A DNA stretch of 64,000 bases, from NCBI GenBank assembly GCA_019802505.1, contig JAFMOC010000027.1:2697501-2761500 (forward strand), in the 5' to 3' direction. This document shows, piece by piece, positions 44,459 through 55,969 of the stretch (position 1 is the first letter of the stretch; every line of letters begins with the position of its first letter). The position numbers and the translations under genes were made by a program. The notes below the pieces were generated by a model. It saw nothing but the letters and a program-made list of their open reading frames with translations, searched no databases and had not been told where the DNA came from. Source of the DNA: Corydoras sp. C115. Its lineage: Eukaryota > Chordata > Actinopteri > Siluriformes > Callichthyidae.

Positions 44459-45076
44459 TTCCCACGCTAACGACTCACGCTCAATGATGTCAAACGGTTA
44501 ACCAATGAGAATTAAGGACAGGAACCACGGTTTACATCATAATGCATTATGTCACGTTGTGTTCTAAAGCCTTATTGTATATCGTATAACATTTTCTTCG
44601 TGTGCTTATACCCAGGTAGGCACATTAACACAGTGACAAGTGTTCTAAAGGGTTATGAACTTGTTTATAATGCGTTATGAACACCGGTAACAACCATAAA
44701 CCTGCTTCTCAGCTGATTCTCAGTGAATTAGTGTGAAGTGCTTTACGCAGCATGATGCTGCAGGAACGCACAGCCTGGTGACTGAGGACCGACCCGGTCA
44801 GGGTTCTGAGGAGGGTGGAGCTCTGTGAGATTTCCATTGTTATTTCCATTCAGTCATTTTGCAGATGCTTTTATCCAAAGTGTTCTGAAGAAGAAAAACA
44901 CAAGACGGCTGAACTGCAGCTCTGTGCATCCTGATCATTACCGATCTGGATCAATCGCTACGTTTCCATGGTTTCGTTTTCTCTTTCTTTATTTCCCAAA
45001 AGATAAAAAAATGCTCGCAGGAGAGACGTCCCAGCATTTCAGAGTTAGACAGAGTTTAGTAAAGTATATAGGTTTC
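44459..45076. other. Unique segment in nudt14 intron 4
   Basis: Contains a short SINE-2-type tail (GCAGATGCTTTTATCCAAAG, about 44860-44880), otherwise unique. Confidence 0.4.
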
Positions 45077-45405
45077 ATCCATCCATTATCTTCTGCTTTA
45101 TCCTCTATTGGAGTCGCGGGGGGGGGTTCCCCATGCCCATTCAGGGGAGAATGTTTCAGGGGCTGGGCAGATACACCCAGGACAGGACGCCAATCTATCA
45201 CTGGACACACACTCACTCACACAGACACACTCTATATGGGGCAATTTTGAGAATTTAATTGACTTGATCCATGTTTTTGAACTGTGGGAGGAAACCGGAG
45301 AACCCGGAGGAAACCCACGCGGACACGGGGAGAACATGGAAACTCCACCCAGATTTTCGAAGCACTGAGAGGAGAACATGCTAACCACTTAGGCACAGTG
45401 TCACC
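45077..45405 (-). repeat. V-SINE-like copy, first of three in a row
   Basis: The B-box region is deleted. Followed by linker CCCCTTAAATATAGTTATAT. Confidence 0.83.
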
Positions 45406-45425
45406 CCTTAAATATAGTTATATTA

Positions 45426-45783
45426 TTCATTCATTCATTATCTTCCACTTTATCCTCTACAAGGGTCGTGGGCGGGGGGGGGGTTCCCCATGTCCATCCA
45501 GGGGAGAAAGATTCGGGCGCTGGGCAGATACACCCAGGACAGGACGCCAATCTATCACTGGGCACACACTCACTCACACACATACACACACTCTATATGG
45601 GGCGATTTGGAGAACTCAATTGACATGATCCATGTTTTTGGACTGTGGGAGGAAACCCGAGAACCCGGAGGAAACCCACGAGGACACGGGGAGAACATGG
45701 AGACTCCACCCAGATAGGGATTCTAACCGGAAATCCCTAGCGCTGAGAGGAGAACATGCCAACCACTAAGCCACCGTGCCGCC
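45426..45783 (-). repeat. V-SINE-like copy, second of three
   Basis: Full length; linker CCCCTTAAATATAGTTGCAT follows. Confidence 0.85.
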
Positions 45784-45803
45784 CCTTAAATATAGTTGCA
45801 TAT

Positions 45804-46122
45804 TCATTCATCCATTCATTATCTCCCGCTTTATCCTCTATTAGGATCGTTGTGGGGTTCCCCATGCCCATCCAGGGGAGAACGTTTCGGGCGCTGGGCA
45901 GATAGACCCAGGACAGGGCGCCAATCTATCACTGGGCACACACTCACTCACACACATACTCTATATGGGGCAATTTGGAGAACTCAATTGACTTGATCCA
46001 TGTTTTTGGACTGTGGGAGGAAACCGGAGAACCCGGAGGAAACCCACGCGTACACGGGGAGAACATGGAAACTCCAAGCCCTGAGAGGACAACATGCTAA
46101 CCACAAAGCCACCATGCCGCCC
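45804..46122 (-). repeat. V-SINE-like copy, third of three
   Basis: A small head deletion removes the B box. CCTTAAATATAGTTGTATAA follows. It ends 122 bp from nudt14 exon 4. Confidence 0.84.
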
Positions 46123-46244
46123 TTAAATATAGTTGTATAATTAAAAATAATATGAATACACCATGTTTGGAGATATTAAGTAACTCAATCTTCAAATATT
46201 ATATAAAATCAATGTCTGTATGTGATTTAAATAGGACAGCGGAC

Positions 46245-46533
46245 CTGAAGGACGTGATCTTTCGGAGCTTCTCCGCTGGGACGTCATAGCCGCACTCCTC
46301 GAGCACTTCTTGGCAGGCGATCTCCCTCAGGGAGAGATTGGGTTTGTCCACCAGGCCGGCACACAGCTCGTACGTCACGCCCGCCGAGGCTGGAGGCTGC
46401 TGAGGGCACCTGGCCTGCTCGTTCTCCTCCGGAGCCGACTCCGGGACGGCCGTGGCGCAGCTCTCACCTCGGACTTCTCCCTCTGCTTCAGCATGAGCTG
46501 GCTTCAGCTTCTCCCACTCGTTCATATACACCG
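46245..46533 (-). CDS. nudt14: nudt14 exon 4 (Nudix box exon)
   Basis: The exon is 289 nt with acceptor GCTTGCTTCACAG. Its first two bases complete Ala with the G ending exon 3, giving KQFRP-AVYMNEW. It contains AGVTYELCAGLVDKPNLSLR followed by EIACQEVLEECGYDV, the NUDT14 version of the Nudix motif. As in the human protein the motif is atypical: Gln replaces the usual Arg before Glu, the first-half Glu is absent and the spacing is one residue longer than the canonical form. The metal-binding EVLEE residues are kept. Before it lies an Ala/Glu/Pro-rich linker (about residues 9-50 of the exon product), longer than I recall in mammals. The donor is AG|GTCCGC, which has GT but is weak. Joining AG+G to exon 5 restores SFRSGVGVTG. 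Confidence 0.96.
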
Positions 46534-47071
46534 CTGTGAAGCAAGCATTCTGAATGAGTCTCACCCCTGACTGATAACACTCACTCCCAACAGAAATATA
46601 GTTTCAATAAATTAACTGAAAATTAAAGTAGGAGCATTTTGACATGGGCAGGTCATGTGACTGATTTCACTGATCCACCACATAGCATTAGGGTTGAGAT
46701 GATTAACCCTTATTGCGATCACTGTGATTAAAAACACTACGGTTAATTCATGGTAAGAGCTCCAGAACATCGTCATGACAACATTTGAAAGAAAAATACA
46801 CAGCATATCATAAGTTCCACCTGCAGCACACTCATCTGTTGAATTTGTTCTCACAGAAAAGACCTTTTAATACTTTTAAACAGATCAGTCACTTTAAAGG
46901 ACACAGATTGATTTTAACTTAAAATGACTAAAAGAATTGAATATTTTATGATAATATTCAGCAAAAGAAAAATGTAAAATGAAAAAAAATAATAAAAATG
47001 TTTCATTTTTAAATGTTATTACATTAGAAAATTAACAAATAAGAAAGCGTGCACTATAATAATAATAATAA

Positions 47072-47415
47072 TTCATTCATTCATTATCTCCCGCTTTATC
47101 CTCTATTAGGGTCGCGGTGGGGTTCCCCATGCCCATCCAGGGGAGAACGTTTCGGGCGCTGGGGAGATACACCCAGGACAGGGCGCCAATCCATCGCTGG
47201 GCACACACTCACTCACACAGACACACTCTATATGGGGCAATTTTGAGAATTCAATTGACTTGATCCATGTTTTTGGACTGTGGGAGGAAACCGGAGAACC
47301 CGGAGGAAACCCACGTGGACACGGGGAGAACATGGAAACTCCACCCAGATGGGGATTCGAACAGGGAATGCCTAGCGCTGAGAGGAGAACGTGCTAACCA
47401 CTAAGCCACCGTGCC
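47072..47415 (-). repeat. V-SINE-like copy in (AAT)n
   Basis: Inserted in an AATAATAAT tract that continues on both sides (47057-47071 and 47416-47462). Confidence 0.86.
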
Positions 47416-47671
47416 AACAATAATAATAATAATAATTATTATTATTATTATTATTATTATTGTTGTTATTATGCACTTTTATTGTAAAGTTAGTTATGGC
47501 ATAATAATTGCAATTAATTCTTAGACAATAATCGTACCATCAAAATCTGTGATTAGACCCTAATTAGCATCCACTGCTTAGAAACAAACACTATGTATAT
47601 ACACATAATATTTTTATATTATATATGATCTTTACTCACCATATAACCTATTATATATATATATATATAAA

Positions 47672-48018
47672 GTGGCATGGTGGTTTAGTGGTTTAGCATG
47701 TTCTCCTCTCAGCACTAGGGATTCCCGGTTCGAATCCCCATCTGGGTGGAGTTTCCATGTTCTCCCCGTGTCCACGTGGGTTTCCTCCGGGTTCTCCGGT
47801 TTCCTCCCACAGTCCAAAACCATGGATCAACTCAATTGAGTTATCAAAAATTGCCCCATATAGAGTGTGTCTGTGTGAGTGAGTGTGTGCCCAGTGATAG
47901 ATTGGCACCCTGTCCTGGGCGTATCTGCCCAGTGCCCGAAACGTTCTCCCCTGGATGGGCATGAGGAACCCCCTCGCGACCCTAATAGAGGATAAAGCGG
48001 AAGATAATGAATGAATGT
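47672..48018 (+). repeat. V-SINE-like copy between (TA)n tracts
   Basis: Full length. (TA)n lies just before (47652-47669) and just after (48021-48037). Confidence 0.85.
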
Positions 48019-48037
48019 ATTATATATATATATATAT

Positions 48038-48854
48038 TACTGTATGCATCTTATAAAACCCTATATACACACATTACTGTATATTTTATATATACTTTTA
48101 TGTAGATGTATATACACATTAGTATTCACTGCACCGGTCACCGTTACTGTTGCACTTTGTAAATATATATAATATTTATGTAAATCTACATAATATAATA
48201 TTTTACACTTCGATTAGACACCATCTACATTTTATTATCCCTGAATCTAATCTAATGTGTAATAAAGAAAAAAGATGGAAATCAGTATCAGTGCATTATT
48301 ATATATTATCAATTAATAACCTGCCTTTATGGCTAATATTACAGATATAGGCTTCTTTTTAGCTCTATACATGCAGGTTATAGCAGAAGCTGAGCTCAAG
48401 AGCCTTATTTCTCTGATTACCTCATCCAAAGATTCGGCCGTCTCTCCTAGCATTGTTTAAGGAACGGAGAGGCAAAAAAAAAGAAAAAGGCCATTTCAAT
48501 ATGAGACCTTCCTTTCATTCTGAGAAGCAGGGCGCCGTTCCTGGCTACAGCACGGGGAACAATGGTAGAGCGGTGCAGCACGGGGCCACTACATCACGTA
48601 ACGCAGAACGAAGCCGCCGCTCGCATGAGCACTCGTACCTTGAAAAATATTCCATTATGAGAGGACTATTGTTTCCAAACGGCCGACAAACAGGGTGGAA
48701 AGCACAGCTCGTGCTTCGGAATGAAATAATCTGGGAAGCCACGGGGACCGAGCCATCTCATAACTGAAGTGCTTCAAATTTACTGCTTAGACAAAATCCA
48801 AGTAAGAAGCATGGCATCGTGCGTTCAGCTGTGAGTGGACGAGTGGTGCGTTAC
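48038..48854. other. Unique segment in nudt14 intron 3
   Basis: The stretch 48440-48770 is less AT-rich than its surroundings, with no repeat match; a possible conserved element. Confidence 0.3.
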
Positions 48855-48919
48855 CTGGACGGAACTGCTTGACCAGGATAAAACAGTTACACGTGGTATT
48901 GAAGATCAGAACCGAGACA
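48855..48919 (-). CDS. nudt14: nudt14 exon 3
   Basis: This 65-nt exon, too short for a simple ORF search, has acceptor TCTGTCCTCAG and donor CCAG|GTAACG. It encodes (S)VSVLIFNTTCNCFILVKQF-RP, matching the NUDT14 strand DSVTVLLFN...LVLVKQFRP before AVY. The first base T completes AGT (Ser) with exon 2, and the last base G completes GCG (Ala) with exon 4. Both junctions are exact, which strongly supports the model. Confidence 0.95.
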
Positions 48920-49243
48920 CTGAGGACAGAGCAAGAGAAGAGAGACAAACATCAGCTTGTTACAGCATACACTCAATTATTCCAAAATCCTGACATGTTC
49001 AACTTCAAGTTATTTATTTATGTCGCGCTTTTTACAACAGTACATCGTCACAAAGCAGCTTTACAAAATGAAAAGCCTTTAAACCCCCAAAGAGCAAGCC
49101 GAAGCGACAGTGGCAAGACAAAACTCCCTGTTATGTTGTTATTCAAGGAAGAAACCTTGTGAGGACCAAGACTCAGTGGGGGACTCATCCTCCTTGAGCG
49201 GCCAGGCAGCAACAACAGTGTAGGACACTAATGTACAGATATT

Positions 49244-49582
49244 ATTCATTCATTCATTCATTCATTCATTTATTATCTCCCGCTTTATCCTCTATTAGGG
49301 TCGCGGTGGGGTTCCCCATGCCCATCCAGGGGAGAACGTCTCGGGCGCTGGGCAGATACACCCAGGACAGGGCGCCAATCCATCGCTGGGCACACACTCA
49401 CTCACACAGACACACTCTATATGGGGCAATTTTGAGAATTCAATTGACTTGATCCATGTTTTTGGACTGTGGGAGGAAACCGGAGAACCGGGAGGAAACC
49501 CACGCAGACACGGGGAGAACATGGAAACTCCACCCAGATTTTAGAAGCACTGAGAGGAGAACATGCTAACCACCGTGTCACC
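49244..49582 (-). repeat. V-SINE-like copy with long tail
   Basis: (ATTC)7 tail. The head end is deleted, and the CCCCTTAAATATAGTTATAT linker follows. Confidence 0.84.
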
Positions 49583-49607
49583 CCTTAAATATAGTTATAT
49601 TATATAT

Positions 49608-49932
49608 TCATTCATTATCTTCCGCTTTATCCTCTAGTAGGGTCACGGGGGGTTCCCCATGCCCATCCAGGGGAGAACGTTTCGGGCACTGGGCAGATAC
49701 ACCCAGGACAGGTCGCCAATCCATCGCTGGGCACACACTCACTCACACAGACACACTCTATATGGGGCAATTTGGAGAATTCAGTTGACTTGATCCATGT
49801 TTTTAGACTGTGGGAGGAAACCGGAGAACCTGGAGGAAACCCACGTGGACACGGGGAGAACATGGGGATACGAACCGGGAATCCCTTGTGCCGAGAGGCG
49901 AAGGTGCTAACCACTAAGCCACCGTGCTGCTA
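49608..49932 (-). repeat. V-SINE-like copy
   Basis: A deletion next to the B box (GAACATGGGGATACGAACCG). Confidence 0.82.
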
Positions 49933-49935
49933 TAG

Positions 49936-50062
49936 GGGCAATTTACCTTGAATCCATGTTTTCGGACTGTGGGAGAAAAACCCGGAGGAAACATGGAAAC
50001 TCCACCCAGATGAGGATTCGAACCTGGTGCGGCGAGGTGGACGTGCTGACCACCGCGCCGGT
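49936..50062 (-). repeat. Old V-SINE-like head fragment
   Basis: TTACCTTGAATCCATGTTTT to TGACCACCGCGCCGG. Confidence 0.6.
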
Positions 50063-50393
50063 CTATATTTAGGGTCCGGTATAAATACATAAATAAAGAA
50101 GGGCACTCGTTCTCATCCGTATGTGACACTTCAACAAGTCAAAGTTAAACAGAACGTCAGGGCAGTTATTGTTGTTGTTTACAATCGCAGGATACGGCGG
50201 GAGTGCAGGGCAAGGTGAAACGCCAGCGCGGGCTCCAGCCTTTCCTCCATGGAGTTCACACATTTGTGGAGGATTAACACGCTGGCTTTTGTCCAGGTTC
50301 CTCACTTCAGGAACCAAAGCGGCTTCTCAAGGCTCCAAAGATAATAGGATTTCACTAAGCTAAAAACGAAATTCTACCGAAGCATGTCGAGAA

Positions 50394-50416
50394 GGGGGGG
50401 GGGGGGGGGGGGGGGG
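50394..50416 (+). repeat. G(23) homopolymer
   Basis: Uninterrupted guanine run in nudt14 intron 2. On the transcribed strand it is poly-C. Confidence 0.95.
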
Positions 50417-50644
50417 CACTCTACAATCACTCTGTGGTCCGAATGTCCGTTCCGAGTGTCCCCTCTCTGCTAAGCTCCACCTTTTTGCCCCTCTGTTCTA
50501 CATCATGTTCACATTTAAGATGCTTTTATCCAAAGTGACTTCCAAATGAGAGAACAACACCGTCAGTAACTGAGGAACAAACAACAACACTGTAGAATTA
50601 TCAAACATGATCATTATCAAGTAATAATAATGTAATTATTATTG

Positions 50645-50800
50645 TTTTTTTCCTTTTTATGATTATTATTATTATTATTTTATTTTTTATTATTAATATT
50701 ATTATTATCATTATTTTTTTATTATTATTATGATTATTATTGTTATTATTATTATTATTGTTATTATTATTATTATTATTATGATTATTATTATTTTTGT
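50645..50800 (+). repeat. (ATT)n microsatellite
   Basis: Imperfect trinucleotide tract ending at the next SINE's head; resumes at about 51167-51207. Confidence 0.9.
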
Positions 50801-50801
50801 G

Positions 50802-51165
50802 CTGTGGTGGCTTAGTGGTTTAGCATGTTCTTCTCTCAGCACTAGGGATTCCCGGTTCGAATCCCAATCTGGGTGGAGTTTCCATGTGCTCCCCGAGTCC
50901 GCGTGGGTTTCCGCCGGGTTCTCCGGTTTCCTCCCACAGTCGAAAAACATGGATCAAGGTCAATTGATTTCTCCAAATTGCCCCATATAGAGTGTGTATG
51001 CGTGCGTGTATGTGTGAGTGAGTGTGTGCCCAGTGATAGATTGGCGTCCTGTCCTAGGTGTATCTGCCCAGCCCCCGAAACGTTCTCCCCTGGATGGGCA
51101 TGGGGAACCCAACCGCGACCCTAATATAGGATAAAGCGGAAGATAATGAATGTATGAATGAATTA
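50802..51165 (+). repeat. V-SINE-like copy in (ATT)n
   Basis: Full length, inserted within an (ATT)n tract. Confidence 0.84.
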
Positions 51166-51207
51166 TTTATTATTATAATTATTATTATTATTATTATGAT
51201 TATTATT

Positions 51208-51587
51208 ACCACCCCTATATTATCTTTATTAACTAATTTTTTGGTAATTAGATAATTTTGTTTTCTATGGATAAATTGCCCATTTTCTACTAAATTTTAT
51301 ACTTCACAAGCAGAATTAATTTAGATAAAGTCATTTATCAGAGTGGTTTTGAAAAATATTTTTTTTATATTTTGCTTGTTTCATGTCATGTGTTTGGGGA
51401 GGAGATGTATTTGTAGTTGTTTGTTGAAGATGCTGAATGGACAGAGTCGGGAAAATGGTTCCACCATTTCGCAGTGATGAAAACGATATTTTGGAAATAT
51501 ATAGTGAGGTAAGAGGGGGCAGATTCAGAGGTTGTCCTGTAGATCAGAGTCAGTGCCTTGTACTGAATGCAGCAGCTACAGGGAGCC

Positions 51588-51645
<58 letters not shown>

Positions 51646-52771
51646 TAGTGGAGTGACATGAGTTTGCTTGGGTTGGTTCAAAACAAGTCAGGCTGCATTC
51701 TACCAGGAGTCTTGACAGTTCTGGTGACGAGGCTTTGCTTGTAGTTGGTTGGGAAGCGGACGCAAGTCTATTGTGACTGTGCTGCATTCTACCAGTTACA
51801 AATCATATATTGTCTTATTTATAATTATTCATTACTTTATTATTATTATTAGCATTATTATTATTATTATTATTAATACTACTACTATTTATTATTGTTA
51901 GTATTGCTATTATTACGACTGGCTGTGGATTGTCAACCTTGTACTTAAAATTTTTTACTGTAGACTGTTGGGAAAGAGGACGGTGGAGTTAACATTTCTC
52001 ACAGTTGGAGCATCACTGAAGTCGAATCTGAAATGGCTTCAGAAGGCCAGAAGGAGCACGCAATTAAAGTGTCTGGAACGCCAAGCCACTTGTCCGGAGT
52101 CCCCATGACTCACTATGAAGGAGAGCCTCTATCTTGCATGACCACTACGTTGCCCTGCTGGCCTCTACGCTCTCGCCTCCTCGAGCAGGAAGACTGAGTG
52201 TTTCCCACCACCCCCCTTCTCTCTGAGGGAGGTTGGGCTCAGCTGACCCACAGCGACAGTGCGACCGCCGGGTCAACGCACCATCAAGTCCCAACACGTC
52301 CAAGTATTCCTCATCACCAGGCGTCGCTGGAGATTTCACACGGTGCTAAACACGTCTCGTCTGATCTCTCCAGCATTTCCATCAATAAGAACATCATCAC
52401 TCGAGAACCGCTCGGATAAGACGACCCGCCCGCCTGCTCTGCGCTGCTCACCGGCCGACGAGCTGCAGAACGCTCACAAAGGACTGCAGCAGGGGCACTA
52501 ATGACCTGCACAGATGCTGCTCTTAATGGCTTCACCGGTCAGTGGCAGCACCCCACCCCCACCCCAACCTACCCCACCATATCTCATCCCATCTTCTAAA
52601 ACCCACAAAAGCAAACTCGTACATCATCAGAGCGACCCATTCATTAACACAAAACCACAAAAGTGACACACAGTTCCATTTCTCACCACGACGTACGGCA
52701 GCAATGAATCTGTCTCTGAAACACCTGACACAGCAGTTATTATAACATATATATATATATACACACACTTA
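51208..52771. other. Unique segment in nudt14 intron 2
   Basis: 51990-52500 is GC-rich with several open frames, including an ATG-started 54-codon one at about 52032 (MASEGQKEHAIKVSGTPSHL). 52640-52745 is homologous to 12690-12790. Confidence 0.3.
51594..51642 (+). repeat. (AG)n microsatellite
   Basis: About 48 bp of perfect GA. Confidence 0.95.
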
Positions 52772-53071
52772 GCAATTCCCGGTCGAATCCCAATCTGGGT
52801 GGAGCTTCCATGTTCTCCCTGTGTCTGCGTGGGTTTCCTCCGGGTTCTCCGGTTTCCTCCCAAAGTCTAAAAACATGGATCAAGTCAATTGAGTTCTCCA
52901 AATTGCCCCATATAGAGTGTGTGTGTGAGTGAGTGTGTGCCCATCGATAGATTGGTGTCCTGTCCTGGGTGTATCTGCCCAACGCCCGAAACGTTCTCCC
53001 CTGGATGGGTATGGAGAACCCCCACCGAGACCCTAATATAGGATAAAGAAGAAGATAATGGATGGATGAAT
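52772..53071 (+). repeat. V-SINE-like copy, head-truncated
   Basis: It starts in the B-box region (AATTCCCGGTCGAATCCCAA); preceded by (TA)n. Confidence 0.82.
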
Positions 53072-53100
53072 ATATCTATCTTGATATATCTTGCTCTCAA

Positions 53101-53444
53101 GGGCGGCATGGTGGCTTAGTGGTTGGCATGTTCTCCTCTCAGCGCTAGGGATTCCCGGTTCGAATCCCCATCTGGGTGGAGTTTCCATGTCCTCCCCGTG
53201 TCTGCGTGGGTTTCCTCCGGGTTCTCCGGTTTCCTCCCACAGTCCAAAAACATGGATCAAGTCAATTGAGTTCTCCAAATTGCCCCATATAGAGTGTATC
53301 TGTGTGAGTGAGTGTGTGCCCAGCAATGGATTGGCACCCTGTCCTGGGTCTATCTGCCCAGCGCCCGAAACGTTCTCTCTTGGATGGACATGGGGAACCC
53401 CCCCGCGACCCTAATAGAGGATAAAGCGGAAGATGATGGATGGA
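53101..53444 (+). repeat. V-SINE-like copy, full length
   Basis: Intact A box TGGCTTAGTGG and B box GGTTCGAATCC; tail (GGAT)n. Confidence 0.87.
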
Positions 53445-53461
53445 TATATATATAAAATATA

Positions 53462-53835
53462 CAGCCACAAATATATAGTCACAGTTCCTTACTATCAGCT
53501 CCACTGATGATCTAGATGGACTTTGTAATTCTAGAATTCCATTCTGTAGTCCATTTGTTTCTCTCATACTCCGTCAGTCCCCTTTATTCTGTTCTTTGAT
53601 GATCAGAACCCACAGAGCAGGTATTATTAGGTTGGTGGATGACTCTCAGTTCTGCAGTGACACTGATGTTATAGTGGTGGTGCGGATCAGACTCTATTAC
53701 ACACATCCACCTCACTGCTCCACCTTGTAGATGGAACATCAGAGACAGTTTGTGGTAGTCATCCTCTAATCCTCCATCAGTGATCACAGGATGCTGCATA
53801 TGGGATGCAGTCCAGAGGAGCATCACCTAACTAAC
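53462..53835 (+). mobile_element. Diverged relative of the MITE family
   Basis: It shares AGATGGACTTTGTAATTCTA, AGAGCAGGTATTATTAGGTT and CTGCAGTGACACTGATGTTA with the MITE, but the ends are not recognisable. Confidence 0.5.
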
Positions 53836-54689
53836 ACCCACACCCCACCATGTCTTATATATATATATATTATTAATCATTAAACTTCTATTAGTAACTG
53901 TCCTCTGATCTAGAATCAGATCTGGCCTGTCTTTTCAGCTCATCGCTGCTTCTCTCCTCCATGTGAATGAGAATAAACATCTCCTGACAGCATCACAGTG
54001 AAAACAACACATCTGCCAGCAAGATATGCCGTTTCCACAGAGGAGCTTATCTCAGCTTACAAAAAGCCCAAGTGAACCATAAATGTGAAGTCGAGCATGG
54101 GCGCTCTGGGTGGAGTGGGCTCTTTTTGTGAAGGAAAAGAAAAAAAAAACCTGGTTTTTAGTGCTTGAGATACACGACTAAAAAGTTCATCCCATCTGGA
54201 GGCTCAAAGGTAGATCTAGAATAACGCACGATCGGCGACTTCCTCTTCTAGCACCGAGGTGAGAGATTCCAGGCCTCTCTGGGTTTTAGAACTTAATGGC
54301 ATAAAAGCCTTGATTTACATTTGCAGCGAAACCAGAAAAGCTCTATAAATCAGAGAATATGGCTGACTGGCTCGGCGGAGCCCTCGTTTGCTCACGCCAT
54401 GTGCCGGGACGTACAGATCTTTTAATGCGCATCCACTGTGTCTGTATCTCTAATATAGTGCTTCTCAAATAGTGGGGCCACAAACAGTACGGTGCCTGGG
54501 GGGCAAGTGATATTAAGTGTACTGAATAAACCCTCGAGAGACAACATGGAGAAATATTTAACAGAGATGAGGAGAGAAAGACGGAGAGAGACGAAAATAA
54601 CGAGAGCAACAAAATTCATCCGAAAAGTTGACGAGGAAATATGTCGAAGCGAACGAATAAATAAAAAATAGAGTAGAAATAGACCCCGT
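53836..54689. other. Unique segment in nudt14 intron 2
   Basis: No exon or repeat recognised apart from (TA)n at 53857-53870. Confidence 0.4.
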
Positions 54690-54724
54690 AATTCAGACTG
54701 CGCCTTATAATACGGTGCGCCTTA
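54690..54724 (+). mobile_element. MITE-like relic (left part), GCGCCTTAT type
   Basis: CAGACTGCGCCTTATAATAC, continuing after the SINE as CACCTTATGGTCCGGAAAAT ACGGTAA (55079-55105), a motif common in vertebrate DNA-transposon relics. Confidence 0.5.
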
Positions 54725-55075
54725 TTCATTCATTCATTCATTATCTCCCACTTTATCCTCTATTAGGGTCGCGGTGGGGTTCCCCCATGCCCATCCAGGG
54801 GAGAACGTTTTGGGCGCTGGGTAGATAGACCCAGGACAGGGAGCCAATCTATCGCTGGGCACACACTCACTCACACAGACACACTCTATATGGGGCAATT
54901 TTTTGAGAATTCAATTGACTTGATCCATGTTTTTGGACTGTGGGAGGAAACCGGAGAACCCGGAGGAAACCCACGCAGACACGGGGAGAACATGGAAACT
55001 CCACTCAGATGGGGATTCGAACCGGGAATCCCTAGTGCTGAGAGGAGAACATGCTAACCACTAAGCCACCATGCC
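54725..55075 (-). repeat. V-SINE-like copy inside a DNA-transposon relic
   Basis: Flanked by GGTGCGCCTTA (54714-54724) and GGTGCACCTTA (55076-55086), one mismatch, which gives a relative age. Confidence 0.88.
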
Positions 55076-55130
55076 GGTGCACCTTATGGTCCGGAAAATA
55101 CGGTAATTAAATTATTCTTTGTTCTAAGTT

Positions 55131-55250
55131 TTCATTCATTCATTATCTTCCGCGTTATCCTCTATTAGGGTCGCGGGAGAACGTTTCGGGCGCTGGGCAG
55201 ATACACCCAGGACAGGGCGCCAATCCATCGCTGGGCACACACTCACTCAC
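55131..55250 (-). repeat. V-SINE-like copy, 5'-truncated with target duplication
   Basis: Only the 3' ~120 bp, flanked by TTGTTCTAAGTT (55119-55130, 55251-55262). A clean example of incomplete reverse transcription. Confidence 0.9.
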
Positions 55251-55262
55251 TTGTTCTAAGTT

Positions 55263-55735
55263 GATGTTGTTAATAAGGATACATTGTTATAAACGAGGTG
55301 TACTTAGAACAAATTTATAGACAAATGATGAGTGTAAAAATACTTTTTTATCAGTAAAAACTTTTCTTCTTCCTAGGGGGGGGGCTTAACAGAAAAGAAT
55401 TGAGACACTGCTCTAATAGGAGATGCTCTGAACGCAGAACAGCCACACCGTCACACGCTCCACCGGCTCGTGGAACACACCTTGGCTGTTTGCGCTGCTG
55501 TCAGAAATAAGGATCCATCAGCGGGAGAAGCTTTCGGAGTGTAAGCTCTGCTAAAATTGTCAGTGCTTCAAAGCATTTCTGGGGTTTAAGAGGGTAAAAT
55601 AAAAGCTGGGAGAGGCTCAAAGCGGCGGGATTACGGGATGAGAACGCGCCGCTCGGTCAATACGTTCCCTACAGGACGCTGGGGTCGCCATTCAATAGCT
55701 GAGGTTTGCAAAGCGACTACTTAGGGAAGGCTCAC
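55263..55735. other. Unique segment flanking nudt14 exon 2
   Basis: Intronic; no further exon. Confidence 0.4.
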
Positions 55736-55779
55736 CTGTCATGAGTCTTCATGAAATCCCAGGATTTCTTTGTTCCGTT
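55736..55779 (-). CDS. nudt14: nudt14 exon 2
   Basis: This 44-nt exon has acceptor TTTGCCTTCACAG and donor GACAG|GTGAGC. It encodes NGTKKSWDFMKTHD plus the first two bases of a Ser codon, corresponding to human NUDT14 NGAQKSWDFMKTHDS (from memory). Phase 0 at the start means exon 1 should end on a complete codon. No exon 1 (initiator Met to about residue 27) was recognised between 55780 and 64000, so it may be beyond the right edge or too divergent to see. Confidence 0.94.
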
Positions 55780-55969
55780 CTGTGAAGGCAAAGAAGTCGA
55801 AGTGTCATTAAATATATCATTAAATTTACATTTAAAAAAATAATATTACATATAAAAACATGTGCAATGAAGATACATGCTTTATATACCCATTACATTC
55901 ACAGCATCCCAAACAGTTACCCTTTATTAAAGTGTGTGGAAGAAAATAAAGCCCACTGTTCTATTCAGG

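Noticed and set aside
51386..51787. Ser/Leu-rich 133-codon minus ORF
   Set aside because: Its centre is the (AG)n tract translated. No other support.
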